This document shows, piece after piece, positions 36,197 to 44,892 of a stretch of DNA of 64,000 nucleotides (position 1 is the first letter of the stretch; each line of letters begins with the position of its first letter). A model generated the notes under the pieces. That model saw nothing but the letters and a program-made list of their open reading frames with translations. It made no database searches and was not told where the DNA came from. This stretch comes from Pseudobacteriovorax sp. (GTDB taxonomy: Bacteria > Bdellovibrionota_B > Oligoflexia > Oligoflexales > Oligoflexaceae), in contig JABSRP010000003.1 in NCBI GenBank assembly GCA_013215145.1, forward strand, positions 90,381-154,380, read 5' to 3'. The position numbers were made by a program, and so were the translations under genes.

Positions 36197-37159
36197 ATGA
36201 ATCGCGATGAATTCCCTTCCATGAATCCGGCTTATAACCGTTGCTTTCGTGCAGGAAGCCTCAGTTTAGGTCTTGTGGCACCTCTAGAGGCATATGAAAG
36301 AGGTGCTGCCCCGACGATGTCGCGACATCTTGATCTGATTCAATTGGCAGATGAGCTGGGTTATCGTGCGGTATGGCTGCGAGATATTCCCTTTGATGAC
36401 CAAGGGTTTGGTGATGTGGGTCAGATCTATGATCCATGGGTTTACCTTGGGCTGCTTGGGGCTGCGACACGAAATATCGGCTTGGGCATCGCCAGCGCTA
36501 TCCTCCCGTTAAGGCATCCAGCGCATGTGGCTAAGTCAGCAGCTACCGTGGATCAGCTATCTGGTGGGCGCATGTTGCTTGGGGTTGCCTCTGGTGATAG
36601 GCCGGCCGAGTACCCAGCTATGAATATCTCCTTTGATGAGAGATCCGATTCTTTTCACCAGTCGTTTTACTATATTCGTCAGGCTGCCGCGTCTTATCCG
36701 GAATTTGAGAGTCATCGCGGCTCAATGAATCGACACTTAGATATCATTCCAAAGCCCTTTGCTACGAAAATTCCCATGCTGATCACCGGCTACAGCCAGC
36801 AATCCTATGAGTGGTTGGTGCGGCATGGTGATGGCTGGATTAATTACCCTAAGAACAGCAAGATGCAGCGCAAACAGATCGAGACTTGGCGCAGTGATCG
36901 CAAAGCCCTTGAGTTACCCAACAAGCCGGCCATCCAACCTCTCTATATCGATGTGGTGGACGAACGCAGTCATGCTTTGACGCCTATTCATCTCGGGATC
37001 CGCTGTAATATCCCCCAATTGATTAGCTACGTTCGACAGGCGCAGGAAAATGGCGTCAATCATCTCATCTTCAACTTAAGATTTAATCAAGCGGATATCT
37101 CTTCGACCCTCAGGCTTTTAGCCAAGGATGTCCTTGGTATCTTTCATGAAACATCGTAA
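36197..37159 (+). CDS. Luciferase-like (LLM-class) flavin oxidoreductase
   Basis: The protein is 320 aa. RHLDLIQLADELGYRAVWLR, ATRNIGLGIASAILPLRHP, ATVDQLSGGRMLLGVASGDR and KIPMLITGYS follow the bacterial luciferase-type monooxygenase fold, closest in pattern to the BA3436 subgroup. Such enzymes use FMNH2 or F420. The substrate is unknown. No partner reductase is adjacent. Confidence 0.85.
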   Translation: MNRDEFPSMNPAYNRCFRAGSLSLGLVAPLEAYERGAAPTMSRHLDLIQLADELGYRAVWLRDIPFDDQGFGDVGQIYDPWVYLGLLGAATRNIGLGIASAILPLRHPAHVAKSAATVDQLSGGRMLLGVASGDRPAEYPAMNISFDERSDSFHQSFYYIRQAAASYPEFESHRGSMNRHLDIIPKPFATKIPMLITGYSQQSYEWLVRHGDGWINYPKNSKMQRKQIETWRSDRKALELPNKPAIQPLYIDVVDERSHALTPIHLGIRCNIPQLISYVRQAQENGVNHLIFNLRFNQADISSTLRLLAKDVLGIFHETS

Positions 37160-37347
37160 TGCTAAGTCTCACTTTGGCATTGTATAACTAGAATTGCTAA
37201 ATACCTTTTCTTATATTTTTGTTTGAGAATACTCGTGTTCGTATTATTGCTTGAACGTCCAATACGGATGGTATTGATAGGTTGGCTCATTATAGTGGGT
37301 GAGGTTATGAGTCTAACTTCAGTTTCCAGGATATGGTTAGGAGAGAC

Positions 37348-39477
37348 ATGCGCAACTTAGGTCTTATTGTTTTCGTATTCTCTTGGTTTTTGATGGATTC
37401 CTACGACTCCACGGGACGAGAGGAGAGGGATGATACTGGATTTTTACGACCTGTGGTCTCTACCGGTTGCTACAAAATCACCGATATTGAAAAAAATCGC
37501 TCTTGGACTCATTCGATTGCCGGCACCTACGGCCAGTCCAGGTCACCGGAGGGTGAGGATCGCTTTTTTGTGAAGGCTCTGTTTGGTGGAGGGTTTCTTA
37601 TTGGGAACAAGTCGGGTGAGTACCTTGAACCAGGCAATCAAGGCTTGCTGAAGGCAAATCGGCTTCCCTCATCTAATTCGGAATGGGATCTTCAAGAGCG
37701 TGACTCGGATACCTTTTATGTCGTGCATCGCAACACAGGCAAAGCTATTGGCTCCATGGCCTTCAATCGTCTTGGGGTCACACATAGTGAATCGAAAAAA
37801 CTAACTCTGAGGTTTGTGGATGATGGGGATCCTTGTTTTGATACAAGAAATGAAGAACCCACTCTCGCTTATGAAGCCTTGCAAGACGTTCCTGTGGACG
37901 TGGATCAGGTAGTGGGTTATGTGGATTTGCACAGTCACTTGTTTACCCATGTTGGATTTAATGGCAACGTGATTTCCGGCTCTCCCTTTCATAAATACGG
38001 TATCCGTAGCGCATTAGATTCTTGCCATCACGAGCATGGGATTGGCGGTTTGCTTGATTTTTCTGGGAGTGTCCAGCGAGAAAAGGTTGCTCATAGCACC
38101 CAAGGATTTCCCGAGTTCCGTGAATGGCCCAATTGGGATGGATACTCCCATCAGATTGCTTACTACAAATGGCTGGAACGCGCTTTCAAATCAGGGCTCA
38201 AAATTGTCAATATGCTAGCCACCAATAATAGCGTTGTCTGTGGATTATCGTCTGGTGATTTGGACTGCTCGGATATGGCTGCTGTGGATCGTCAGCTGGC
38301 AGCGGCTAAACAATTAGTGGAGTTTATCGATTGGGAGGCTGGTGGCATAGGAGAGGGCTGGCTGCAAATAGCAACCTCACCTGCAGAGGCGCGAAAGCTT
38401 ATTGCGAACCAGAAAATGGTCTTGGTTCTCGGTATCGAGGTGCCGGGGATATTTGATTGCAACGAAGGCTTCTGCGATGAAGCCACGGTGGATCGTGAAT
38501 TAGATCGTTATTACGAACAGGGCGTGCGTTATGTTTTTCCCATCCATGGCTTTAATAATGCATTTGGTGGGACAGCGCTCTTCACAAACTTCTACAACAT
38601 TGGTAACAAAGTGGTGAATGGTAGCTTTTTTGATGTGGTTCCCTGCGATGAGTCAGGGTTCGGGCTCTCTGATATCAACTTTGATGCTAACTTTGATACG
38701 TTACAGCGTGTGACATCTGCGCTATTTACTAAGAGTGACGAGGTTCCTGATTATCCAGATACCGGCAGAGGGCATTGTAATAAAAAAGGGCTTACAGAGC
38801 TTGGTGACTATTTTATCCGGGCTCTGATAAAGCGTGGCATGTTTATAGACATCGATCATATGAGCGCAAGAATGGTGGATGATGTGATGGCCATCGCCGA
38901 AGAACTCAATTACCCTTTGATGTCTAGTCATGCAGGAGTGGTGGAGATGTCGCTCAAATCAAATGAGCATCAGCGATCCCGAGATCAAATCGCTAGCCTG
39001 CGAGATCTCGGAGGGATGATGGCGCCTATCTCTAACCAGCGGATATTCAATACAAACTGGGCAGCGGAAGACGACTGTCCAGGGTCGACCAAGGCATTTA
39101 GCTCAGTTTTTTCCTTCGTTAAATCGGTCTATGAAGAAAATGGGCAGCCAGTGGCTGTGGGGTTTTCGAGCGATGCTAATGGATATGCTAAGGCTACGAG
39201 TCCTCGATTTAGTGATGATGCCTGCAATGGTCTCGGTGGGCAGCAGTCGGATCCTGTGGCTTATCCCTTCGATAGTTACGATGGCAGTGGTCGATTCTTT
39301 TCTCTTACCACGGGAGATCGCTTATTTGACTTCAACCAAGAAGGATTAGCCCATATAGGATTGCTGCCTGAGTTTGTCGAGGATATGGGAAATGCTGGTA
39401 TGAATGAAGAGGATCTCAAAGACTTCTTTAGTTCGGCCGAGCAGTTCCTCAGGATATGGGAAAAGCAGAATTCCTAG
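37348..39477 (+). CDS. Secreted M19-like metallohydrolase with N-terminal beta-trefoil-like domain
   Basis: The ATG at 37348 follows TTAGGAGAG; the product is 709 aa with an N-terminal hydrophobic segment (LGLIVFVFSWFLM). Residues about 35-165 resemble a lectin-like beta-trefoil (CYKITDIEKNRSWTH, LIGNKSGEYLEP, HRNTGKAIGS). From about residue 190 there is an amidohydrolase/membrane-dipeptidase-like domain: YVDLHSHLF, VLGIEVPGIF, FIDIDHMS, LMSSHAGVV and VGFSSDANG supply likely metal ligands. A secreted metallohydrolase is likely; its substrate is unknown. Confidence 0.7.
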   Translation: MRNLGLIVFVFSWFLMDSYDSTGREERDDTGFLRPVVSTGCYKITDIEKNRSWTHSIAGTYGQSRSPEGEDRFFVKALFGGGFLIGNKSGEYLEPGNQGLLKANRLPSSNSEWDLQERDSDTFYVVHRNTGKAIGSMAFNRLGVTHSESKKLTLRFVDDGDPCFDTRNEEPTLAYEALQDVPVDVDQVVGYVDLHSHLFTHVGFNGNVISGSPFHKYGIRSALDSCHHEHGIGGLLDFSGSVQREKVAHSTQGFPEFREWPNWDGYSHQIAYYKWLERAFKSGLKIVNMLATNNSVVCGLSSGDLDCSDMAAVDRQLAAAKQLVEFIDWEAGGIGEGWLQIATSPAEARKLIANQKMVLVLGIEVPGIFDCNEGFCDEATVDRELDRYYEQGVRYVFPIHGFNNAFGGTALFTNFYNIGNKVVNGSFFDVVPCDESGFGLSDINFDANFDTLQRVTSALFTKSDEVPDYPDTGRGHCNKKGLTELGDYFIRALIKRGMFIDIDHMSARMVDDVMAIAEELNYPLMSSHAGVVEMSLKSNEHQRSRDQIASLRDLGGMMAPISNQRIFNTNWAAEDDCPGSTKAFSSVFSFVKSVYEENGQPVAVGFSSDANGYAKATSPRFSDDACNGLGGQQSDPVAYPFDSYDGSGRFFSLTTGDRLFDFNQEGLAHIGLLPEFVEDMGNAGMNEEDLKDFFSSAEQFLRIWEKQNS

Positions 39478-39738
39478 CACCAGCTCTAGGGATTAGGCCT
39501 GTTTACTTTTCTTTTTTTCTGCGTTTTTTATTTATATTCTCTTAACTTGTTTAAATAGCTATTAAAAAAAATCTCCTTAAAACTGACGTAATCTACTTGA
39601 ATGACTAGTCATAACTGGATGGTTGGTCAACTCTGGGGAAATACTCATAGGTGAATATCGCCATTTTTAAATACCTAGGTCTCACCTAGAATCGCATGAG
39701 TACCGGCATCAGTACCTTTACGATTTAGGAGAATACAT

Positions 39739-40224
39739 ATGAATTATGAACCAAGAAAAAGACTGAATTCAAGTCACGCGCAAATGTCAGATTCAATATC
39801 CTCCATAATGAAACGATCCTTCGTCTGTTTGCGAGAATTCGATACCATCGAAGATGCTGTGGATATCTTGATCCGTTCGAAGCAGTCAGGTGCTCCTGTG
39901 ATAGATGAAAACCGAGTTGTCATCGGCTATTTGTCTGAAAAAGAGTGCCTCAAGCTCGTCACAGGGCTCCGGTATCACAATGGTTTTCCGGGTTACGTCT
40001 CAGACCATATGAACGATGAGTTTAAAACTATGAACGTCGAGACTAATATTTTTACGGCTGTCACGACTTTCATCAACTATCGCTATCATGCCTACCCGGT
40101 AGTGGATAACGAAGGCAAAATTGTTGGCTTGTTGACACGTCAGCTGCTTCTCGAAAACGTCTCTAATATCAAGCAAACTAGCTGGTTTGATTCGGATTTT
40201 CAGACAGTAAAACGCGTCACCTAG
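39739..40224 (+). CDS. Tandem CBS-domain protein
   Basis: The protein is 161 aa with TAGGAG upstream of the ATG. Two CBS domains form a Bateman module: TIEDAVDILIRSKQSGAPVI … VVIGYLSEKE, and TNIFTAVTTFINYRYHAYPV … IVGLLTRQLL. These modules bind adenine nucleotides and regulate partners. No effector domain is fused. A weak hairpin (CCTAG…CTAGG) with a T-rich tail follows at about 40221-40252. Confidence 0.85.
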   Translation: MNYEPRKRLNSSHAQMSDSISSIMKRSFVCLREFDTIEDAVDILIRSKQSGAPVIDENRVVIGYLSEKECLKLVTGLRYHNGFPGYVSDHMNDEFKTMNVETNIFTAVTTFINYRYHAYPVVDNEGKIVGLLTRQLLLENVSNIKQTSWFDSDFQTVKRVT

Positions 40225-40346
40225 TTTTGCTAAGATGGCTAGGGGATAATTTTTCTTTACCTGCATCTTTTGGTTTGTAACCCGCATCACTTCCAGTATA
40301 CGTAGCTGATCTTATCGATTTACGCGGAATTCATACTGGAGTGATC

Positions 40347-41487
40347 ATGACTATCCTAAAAAAAGCTCATTTATTTTCCCTAACTGCAGCACTCTATGCA
40401 GGTCTTCTAACGCAATGCTCTAAGGAAGACGAAGGCAGCAGCGTCTCTGCTGTTCGAGAAAATTTGTCTTACTATCAAAATCGTGTGGCCACCAGCGATT
40501 TGGCACCAGTGCCAGTTGACTATAAGCAGTCTCCAGACTTCTTAGATGTGCGAGGCGTTGGTGATTCTGGCGTTAATCTAAGTAATCTTAGTAAAACTGC
40601 AGGTTATTGGAAAGCCGACCTTAGTTTTATGAACTTTGAAAGTGTTGTCTCCAATGGCTGTGTGCAACGCAATACAGGAGTGGATTTCTTTTTCAATTCA
40701 AGCAAATCGGAAGTCGAACGTGCCCATACTCACGGATTCAACCTATTTTCCGTGGCTAATAACCACGCTCGTGATTGCTTTCAACCCTATGGACCAAGTG
40801 TTACTGCCCAATCAATGGATGAACTTGCTAGCCGGTTGCCACTTTCTTGGCATGGAACGGCAGATGATAATGGTAATCCCTACGAGGCTAGAGTGAAGAG
40901 CTTTTCGATTAAGGGTCGTGATGTGAAAGTTGCCTTTGCAGCGATTTCGATTCAAAGCTGGAGTATGCCTGGGACGGCTCAGATCGTGTACAGCTCGGAA
41001 AACGCTAACAAACCTCAGATAAATAACCTTCTTAAGTCTCTGCAGCAAGCCGATGCAAACTTTCGTATCCTTTCTATCCATACCCAGGATAGAAGCGGTA
41101 ACAACCGCACCAGCCTTTCGCATCCTAAAGCAAGTCGCAGACAAATTTATTACCTCTTATAACGGCAATATCGTTTTTGGGCATGGACCTCATACTCAAG
41201 CAGGTGTCAAAGTCATCGAGCGGGCTGATGGTCGTAAAGGTGTAATCTTTACCAGCTTAGGCAACTTCATGCACCCAGGACTAGCGAGTCATGGTGATAA
41301 CTATCTCGGAAGAGCGGTTTTTGACTTCGAAAACAACAACCAACTGCGCTATATTCAGATCTTCCATCACCGCAATTCTCGTGATGGCTCTGGACCGCGT
41401 ATCTACTTCGATATGCCTCAGAATGCACCAAGATCGAACTTTGATTGGAATCGAGGAAGCTCGTCTTTCTACGCTTCTTTCGAATAA
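40347..41487 (+). pseudogene. CapA/PgsA-like capsule protein, frameshifted
   Basis: The ATG at 40347 opens a lipoprotein signal (YAGLLTQC). VGDSGVNLSNLS, FMNFESVVSNG and SVANNHARDC fit the PGA_cap metallophosphatase family. Reading breaks near 41100-41130: the first frame ends at 41162, while the family's C-terminus (VFGHGPHTQAGVKVIE, FTSLGNFMHP) continues in the +1 frame to 41487. A single-base insertion (or equivalent) explains it. Either a recent pseudogene or a sequencing error. Confidence 0.7.
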
Positions 41488-41740
41488 TTGTTATTAATGA
41501 CGGACGGGGAGTGGAATCTTCCTGTTCGAACATCCCTCGTCTTTATCAGTTCAACTTTTTCTTAGTAAAACATCTCAGAGCTCCCAGCTAGAACCATGCC
41601 GACTATCTATAAAGGGCTTTCTTAAGGAAACTATGTTTCGATGAGGGAGTTATGTGCTTTATGAAGAAACGGCAATAGGTTAAAGATAGGGCTCCGTTTG
41701 GTCAAACGAAACGATTGTGTTCGTGAAGTCATAGAAATAT
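41488..41740. other. Intergenic region before IS91 copy A
   Basis: About 250 bp with no gene. It ends at the GTTC that precedes the IS91 element. Confidence 0.4.
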
Positions 41741-41871
41741 GTTCTTTATATGAGAACTACCGTTTTCAACAGTAATTCAATCATGGTCTAGTAAATGCAT
41801 AATTACAGTAAGATACGAGTTTTTCCGGGGTTTGTTATAATAGCCAAGTACATTTTCAAGGGAATTTGGCT

Positions 41872-43098
41872 ATGGCTAACGACTTCCTTAAGATTTTTTC
41901 GGATGGTTGGGAAAAATTTAAATCGGCAGACCCTTCCTACGATAAGCCTCATTACAATAAACAGGTTGAAGCAGTCCTTCGCTGTGGCGATCCAGTATTT
42001 GGTTTTTCGCAATACATCTGCCTTAATTGCGGCAAGGATAGCCGTATCGTTGCTCATTCCTGTAAGAGCAAGTTTTGTTTGAGGTGCGGGAGGGTAGATG
42101 GCGAGGACTTTGCTCAGTCTATTGCAACTAAACTCTATGAAGATGTAGACTATCGCCACGTTGTATTGACGATTCCAGCACAGTTCAGAACGATCTTCTA
42201 TAAAATCAGATTTACAGGGGATTTGTATAGCGCATTTATAGCAATGGGTTGGGAGTTTGTGAAAAGGTTCATGCAAGAGGTTGCTGGAGTTGGTCTTGAA
42301 TGTGGCTGCATAGTTGTGCTTCACACAGTTGGCAGAAAAAGCGATTATAAGCCGCATTTGCATATAATGCTAATGTCAGGAGGGATAAATCCTGATGGAA
42401 ATTGGATTTCCCTGAAGAGATTTGATTTTTCTATACTTAATCGAACCTGGAAGGAAACACTACTATCAGGCATGAGAGCCTGGGACGATCAGGGTGAGTT
42501 TGAGGCCGTTTTCAGTGAAACTGAGTCAAAATATAAAGGTTTTTATGCCCATATTGATGTGAATCCGGCTCCAAAGAAAAGACGGAACCTAATCCGTTAT
42601 CTAAGCAAATACCTTTGCCGGCCTCAGATCAGCTTAAAGCGGCTATTGAAATACAGCTCTAGTAGTGGCGAGGTGGTGTACAAATACAATAGTCATAGCT
42701 CAGGTAAAGGCGAGGTGGAGCGTACCAGTGTCATTAACTTCATCGGCCGGATGGTTCAGCAAATACTCCCCCCAAGGTTTAAGCGGATTCGGTACTACGG
42801 ACTTCAGTCGCCGAGCAATCGGAGTAGGCTTACAGCAAAGGTGTGCGAGGCGGTAGGGCACTTGGTACTACTGCCGGAAATAGAAAGGCGATCTGCGGTG
42901 CCAGTGAGATCAAGTTACAAAGACTTGATTGAGCTTTGGCGGTGTGAAAATCCTTTTCGCTGCAGGGAGTGCGGGCACCAGATGGAACTTGCTCGTATGT
43001 GGCAGTTTGGTAAGGGCTGGGTTTTCAATATATTTGACAGACTTTTTAGCTATGATCTTGGCCCACCTGGGCATCTTCCTGACTTTTGCTATAGCTAA
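41872..43098 (+). CDS. IS91 Y2-type HUH transposase
   Basis: 408 aa from ATG 41872, matching the start of copy B. The zinc finger CLNCGKDSRIVAHSCKSKFC is followed by RHVVLTIPAQFR, the HUH motif KPHLHIMLMSGG, and the paired-tyrosine motif IRYLSKYLCRPQIS. The C-terminal segment RRSAVPVRSSYKDLIELW and a second Cys pair (RCRECG) complete it. It should cleave single-stranded element ends for rolling-circle transposition. The gene appears intact. Confidence 0.88.
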   Translation: MANDFLKIFSDGWEKFKSADPSYDKPHYNKQVEAVLRCGDPVFGFSQYICLNCGKDSRIVAHSCKSKFCLRCGRVDGEDFAQSIATKLYEDVDYRHVVLTIPAQFRTIFYKIRFTGDLYSAFIAMGWEFVKRFMQEVAGVGLECGCIVVLHTVGRKSDYKPHLHIMLMSGGINPDGNWISLKRFDFSILNRTWKETLLSGMRAWDDQGEFEAVFSETESKYKGFYAHIDVNPAPKKRRNLIRYLSKYLCRPQISLKRLLKYSSSSGEVVYKYNSHSSGKGEVERTSVINFIGRMVQQILPPRFKRIRYYGLQSPSNRSRLTAKVCEAVGHLVLLPEIERRSAVPVRSSYKDLIELWRCENPFRCRECGHQMELARMWQFGKGWVFNIFDRLFSYDLGPPGHLPDFCYS

Positions 43099-43162
43099 AG
43101 AAGTCATCACGAAAGGCCGAATGTCTCTTCCATTGATTCAAAAAGGCGACTAGCTTTTTTGG

Positions 43163-44653
43163 ATGGAAGAATCACTTTGCAAATATAAAAGGCGTGATCC
43201 AGAATCGACTGTTCTGTATCAGGTTTTGCAGGAAAATATAGAGGCTTTTTTTAGGATCTTAGAAAATAACCCAGATCAAAAGTCACTGCCATACTTCGTA
43301 AGAAAAGAGTTTGAAAAATTTCTAGACTGCGGAATTCTGAGTCATGGTTTTGTTAGATTAAAATGCTCGGATTGCTCAGAGTCCCTTATAGTTGCTTTCA
43401 GCTGCAAATGTCGAGATTTTTGCCCCTCATGTGCAGGCCGAAGAATGTCAGAGAGGGCAATAAAACTAACGGATGATGTGATTCCATTTGTGCCGACAAG
43501 GCATTGGGTCTTATCGGTGCCCTTTGAAATGCGTTATTGGATGGCTGCCGATGACGAACTTTTGAAAAAAGTGAATGGGATCTTCTGCGCAGAAATCAAT
43601 AACTACCTCCGCAAGAAAGCTAGAAAGCTCGGTGTTAAAGGTGGAGAAACAGGGATAGTTTCGTTTCTTCAGAGAGCGGGAGGAGCGCTCAATTTGAACC
43701 TTCACTATCATCTTCTGGTCTTGGATGGTCTTTACACTCCAGGAGAAGATGGTAGCCCAATTTTCACTCGTGTTCCAGGGATAGATAACGATGAGTTGGC
43801 CTGCGTCGTGCGGGGAGTCTCTCGCCGAGTGGTCAAGTATTTGCGGAAGACGGGGCGTCTATCAGAGGACGGTGAGGAGGTCTATATCGGTGATGGAGCC
43901 CATGAAGCTTTGTCTCACATGAAGAGAGCTTCAGTTTCCAGCCGGATTGCTTTGGGATCAAGGGCTGGTCTAAAGTTGCGAAGAATAGGCAGTAGCTTCG
44001 GTTTTGAGGAGGAAATTCCTAAAAGTCATTCCTATGGCTGTGTATCGATGAACGGTTTTTCGATCCATGCTGCGACGTCAATCAAGGCCCATGAAAGAGA
44101 TCGCTTAGAAAAGCTTCTTCGTTACTTGGGCCGTGGTCCAGTGTCTCATGAGCGTATAAGCCTAGATGAAAATGGCAATATTCTCTATGAACTGAAAAGC
44201 TCCTATGATGGAGCGACTCATGTCATGTTTTCCCCTATGGAGTTCATCGAGAAATTAGCGTCTATGATCCCACCGCCTTACAAGCATCAGGTGAATTATT
44301 ATGGTTGTCTTTCCTCTCATAGTAAGCTGCGGCAAGAGATTGTTGGCTGTTCAGTAGCGGAGCCCTCCGGGCAGGATGATTCACTGCAAGAAAGTCGGAT
44401 CTCTGATGGGGTAGAGGTTGAATCGGTGGAACCTTTGGCATCTAGGTATATACCCTGGGCTGAGCTACTTAAAAGGACTTTTGGTATTGATTTAACTGTT
44501 TGCCCTAGTTGCGGTGGAAGTGTGCGAGTAATCGCAGCGATTATGGAGGCAGATGCTATAAGCAAGATCTTGGAACATGTAGGTCTAGGGGTAGATCCGC
44601 CTAGGGGTCAAGCTTTGACCAAAACAGAATATGTTTATGAGAGCTTTTACTAG
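43163..44653 (+). CDS. Second IS91-type HUH transposase (single-Tyr type)
   Basis: 496 aa, 64 bp after the first transposase. It has its own zinc-binding N-terminus (CSDCSESLIVAFSCKCRDFC, PSCAGRR), VPTRHWVLSVPFEMRYW, the HUH motif LNLNLHYHLLVLDG and LLRYLGRGPVSHERI, in which only one of the two tyrosines is present. A C-terminal CPSCGG finger follows. It belongs to the IS801/IS1294-like branch rather than that of its neighbour. Confidence 0.85.
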   Translation: MEESLCKYKRRDPESTVLYQVLQENIEAFFRILENNPDQKSLPYFVRKEFEKFLDCGILSHGFVRLKCSDCSESLIVAFSCKCRDFCPSCAGRRMSERAIKLTDDVIPFVPTRHWVLSVPFEMRYWMAADDELLKKVNGIFCAEINNYLRKKARKLGVKGGETGIVSFLQRAGGALNLNLHYHLLVLDGLYTPGEDGSPIFTRVPGIDNDELACVVRGVSRRVVKYLRKTGRLSEDGEEVYIGDGAHEALSHMKRASVSSRIALGSRAGLKLRRIGSSFGFEEEIPKSHSYGCVSMNGFSIHAATSIKAHERDRLEKLLRYLGRGPVSHERISLDENGNILYELKSSYDGATHVMFSPMEFIEKLASMIPPPYKHQVNYYGCLSSHSKLRQEIVGCSVAEPSGQDDSLQESRISDGVEVESVEPLASRYIPWAELLKRTFGIDLTVCPSCGGSVRVIAAIMEADAISKILEHVGLGVDPPRGQALTKTEYVYESFY

Positions 44654-44892
44654 CAAAGCCAGTAATCTTCTATTACCTGATAATTCTTTAACCGCCTAAA
44701 AATATTGAAATATTGACCTGGTTCTCGCCAATTTGTTTCGCCAAGTTGAAAAAACGGGAAGCTGGTTAGGTTGATTTCCATCAAATTATGCCATAATGTA
44801 ATAGTTTTAGAACTCATGGATTGGGAATTTCCAGTATCGGTTTACCTATCCGTTTAGCTATACGGTTTAACGACATTAGATGAAACAGAAAC

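Larger units (their letters stand above)
41741..44700 (+). mobile_element. IS91-family element, copy A (two transposase genes)
   Basis: The left end is shared with copy B at 61919: GTTCTT, a six-base spacer, then GAGAACT and CGTTTTCAAC, forming a small GTTCT/AGAAC hairpin beside a GTTC target-like tetranucleotide. TATAAT at 41836 precedes the first gene. Two HUH transposase genes follow in tandem. The right end was not defined exactly and may lie at about 44660-44760. Confidence 0.75.
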
